NCBI GenBank assembly: GCA_030637505.1
Contig: DAOWGJ010000150.1
Location: 1 to 7,614 of the forward strand
From: Holophagae bacterium
GTDB taxonomy: Bacteria; Acidobacteriota; Thermoanaerobaculia; Thermoanaerobaculales; Sulfomarinibacteraceae
Reading direction: 5' to 3'
DNA: 7,614 nucleotides
A model generated the notes under the pieces. It was not told where the DNA came from and made no database searches. It saw only the letters and a list, made by a program, of their open reading frames with translations. The translations under genes and the position numbers were made by a program. Positions 7,595 through 7,614 of the stretch are shown here, in pieces (within the stretch, counting starts at the first letter, position 1; the number at the start of each line of letters is the position of its first letter).

Positions 7595-7614
7595 GGCGTG
7601 GGCGGCGAGCGAAG

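Larger units (their letters stand above)
7035..7614. other. 580-base non-coding region upstream of the efflux operon
   Basis: No protein gene can be supported here on either strand. The open frames present are short, begin without convincing ribosome sites and read as low-quality peptides rich in Arg and Ser. The operon promoter should lie in the part next to 7034, but I find no convincing -35/-10 pair. Base composition changes along the stretch: 7261-7380 is about 41% GC by hand count, against about 60% in a sample line of the operon, whereas 7439-7614 is GC-rich again and full of short inverted repeats. No tRNA, rRNA, CRISPR repeats or known riboswitch could be recognised. The sharp change near 7430 suggests that two different pieces of DNA meet there. 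Confidence 0.7.

Overview
The window is dominated by one tightly packed operon on the minus strand, which encodes a tripartite RND (resistance-nodulation-division) multidrug-type efflux pump of a Gram-negative bacterium. In transcription order it holds a lipoprotein periplasmic adaptor (7034 to 5847), a complete HAE-1-type inner-membrane permease of 1036 residues (5847 to 2737), and a second, different HAE-1-type permease (2740 leftward) that is still open after 913 codons when it runs off the left edge. The junctions are a one-base stop/start overlap and a four-base ATGA overlap, so the three proteins are probably translationally coupled and made together.

The adaptor has a lipobox cysteine and should anchor on the periplasmic face of the inner membrane. 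The permeases would use the proton gradient to export substrates, and the adaptor would connect them to an outer-membrane channel. No TolC-like channel gene and no regulator are visible here. They may lie beyond the left edge or elsewhere in the genome. The adaptor plus two permeases layout resembles MdtABC and MuxABC, where the two permeases assemble together. Whether that holds here is inference. The substrate cannot be read from the sequence.

The right-hand 580 bases (7035-7614) hold no gene I can support. The middle of this stretch is clearly AT-richer than the operon. The last ~175 bases are dense in short perfect hairpins, including three back to back with three-base loops (7549-7594), plus arms that could close an outer stem around them. 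It looks like a structured RNA, a mobile-element end or a dispersed repeat cut by the window edge, and it is the least explained part of the window.

The operon is about 60% GC, and the diderm-type lipoprotein adaptor with HAE-1 permeases points to a Gram-negative bacterium, perhaps an environmental lineage. The sequence does not let me name the phylum.
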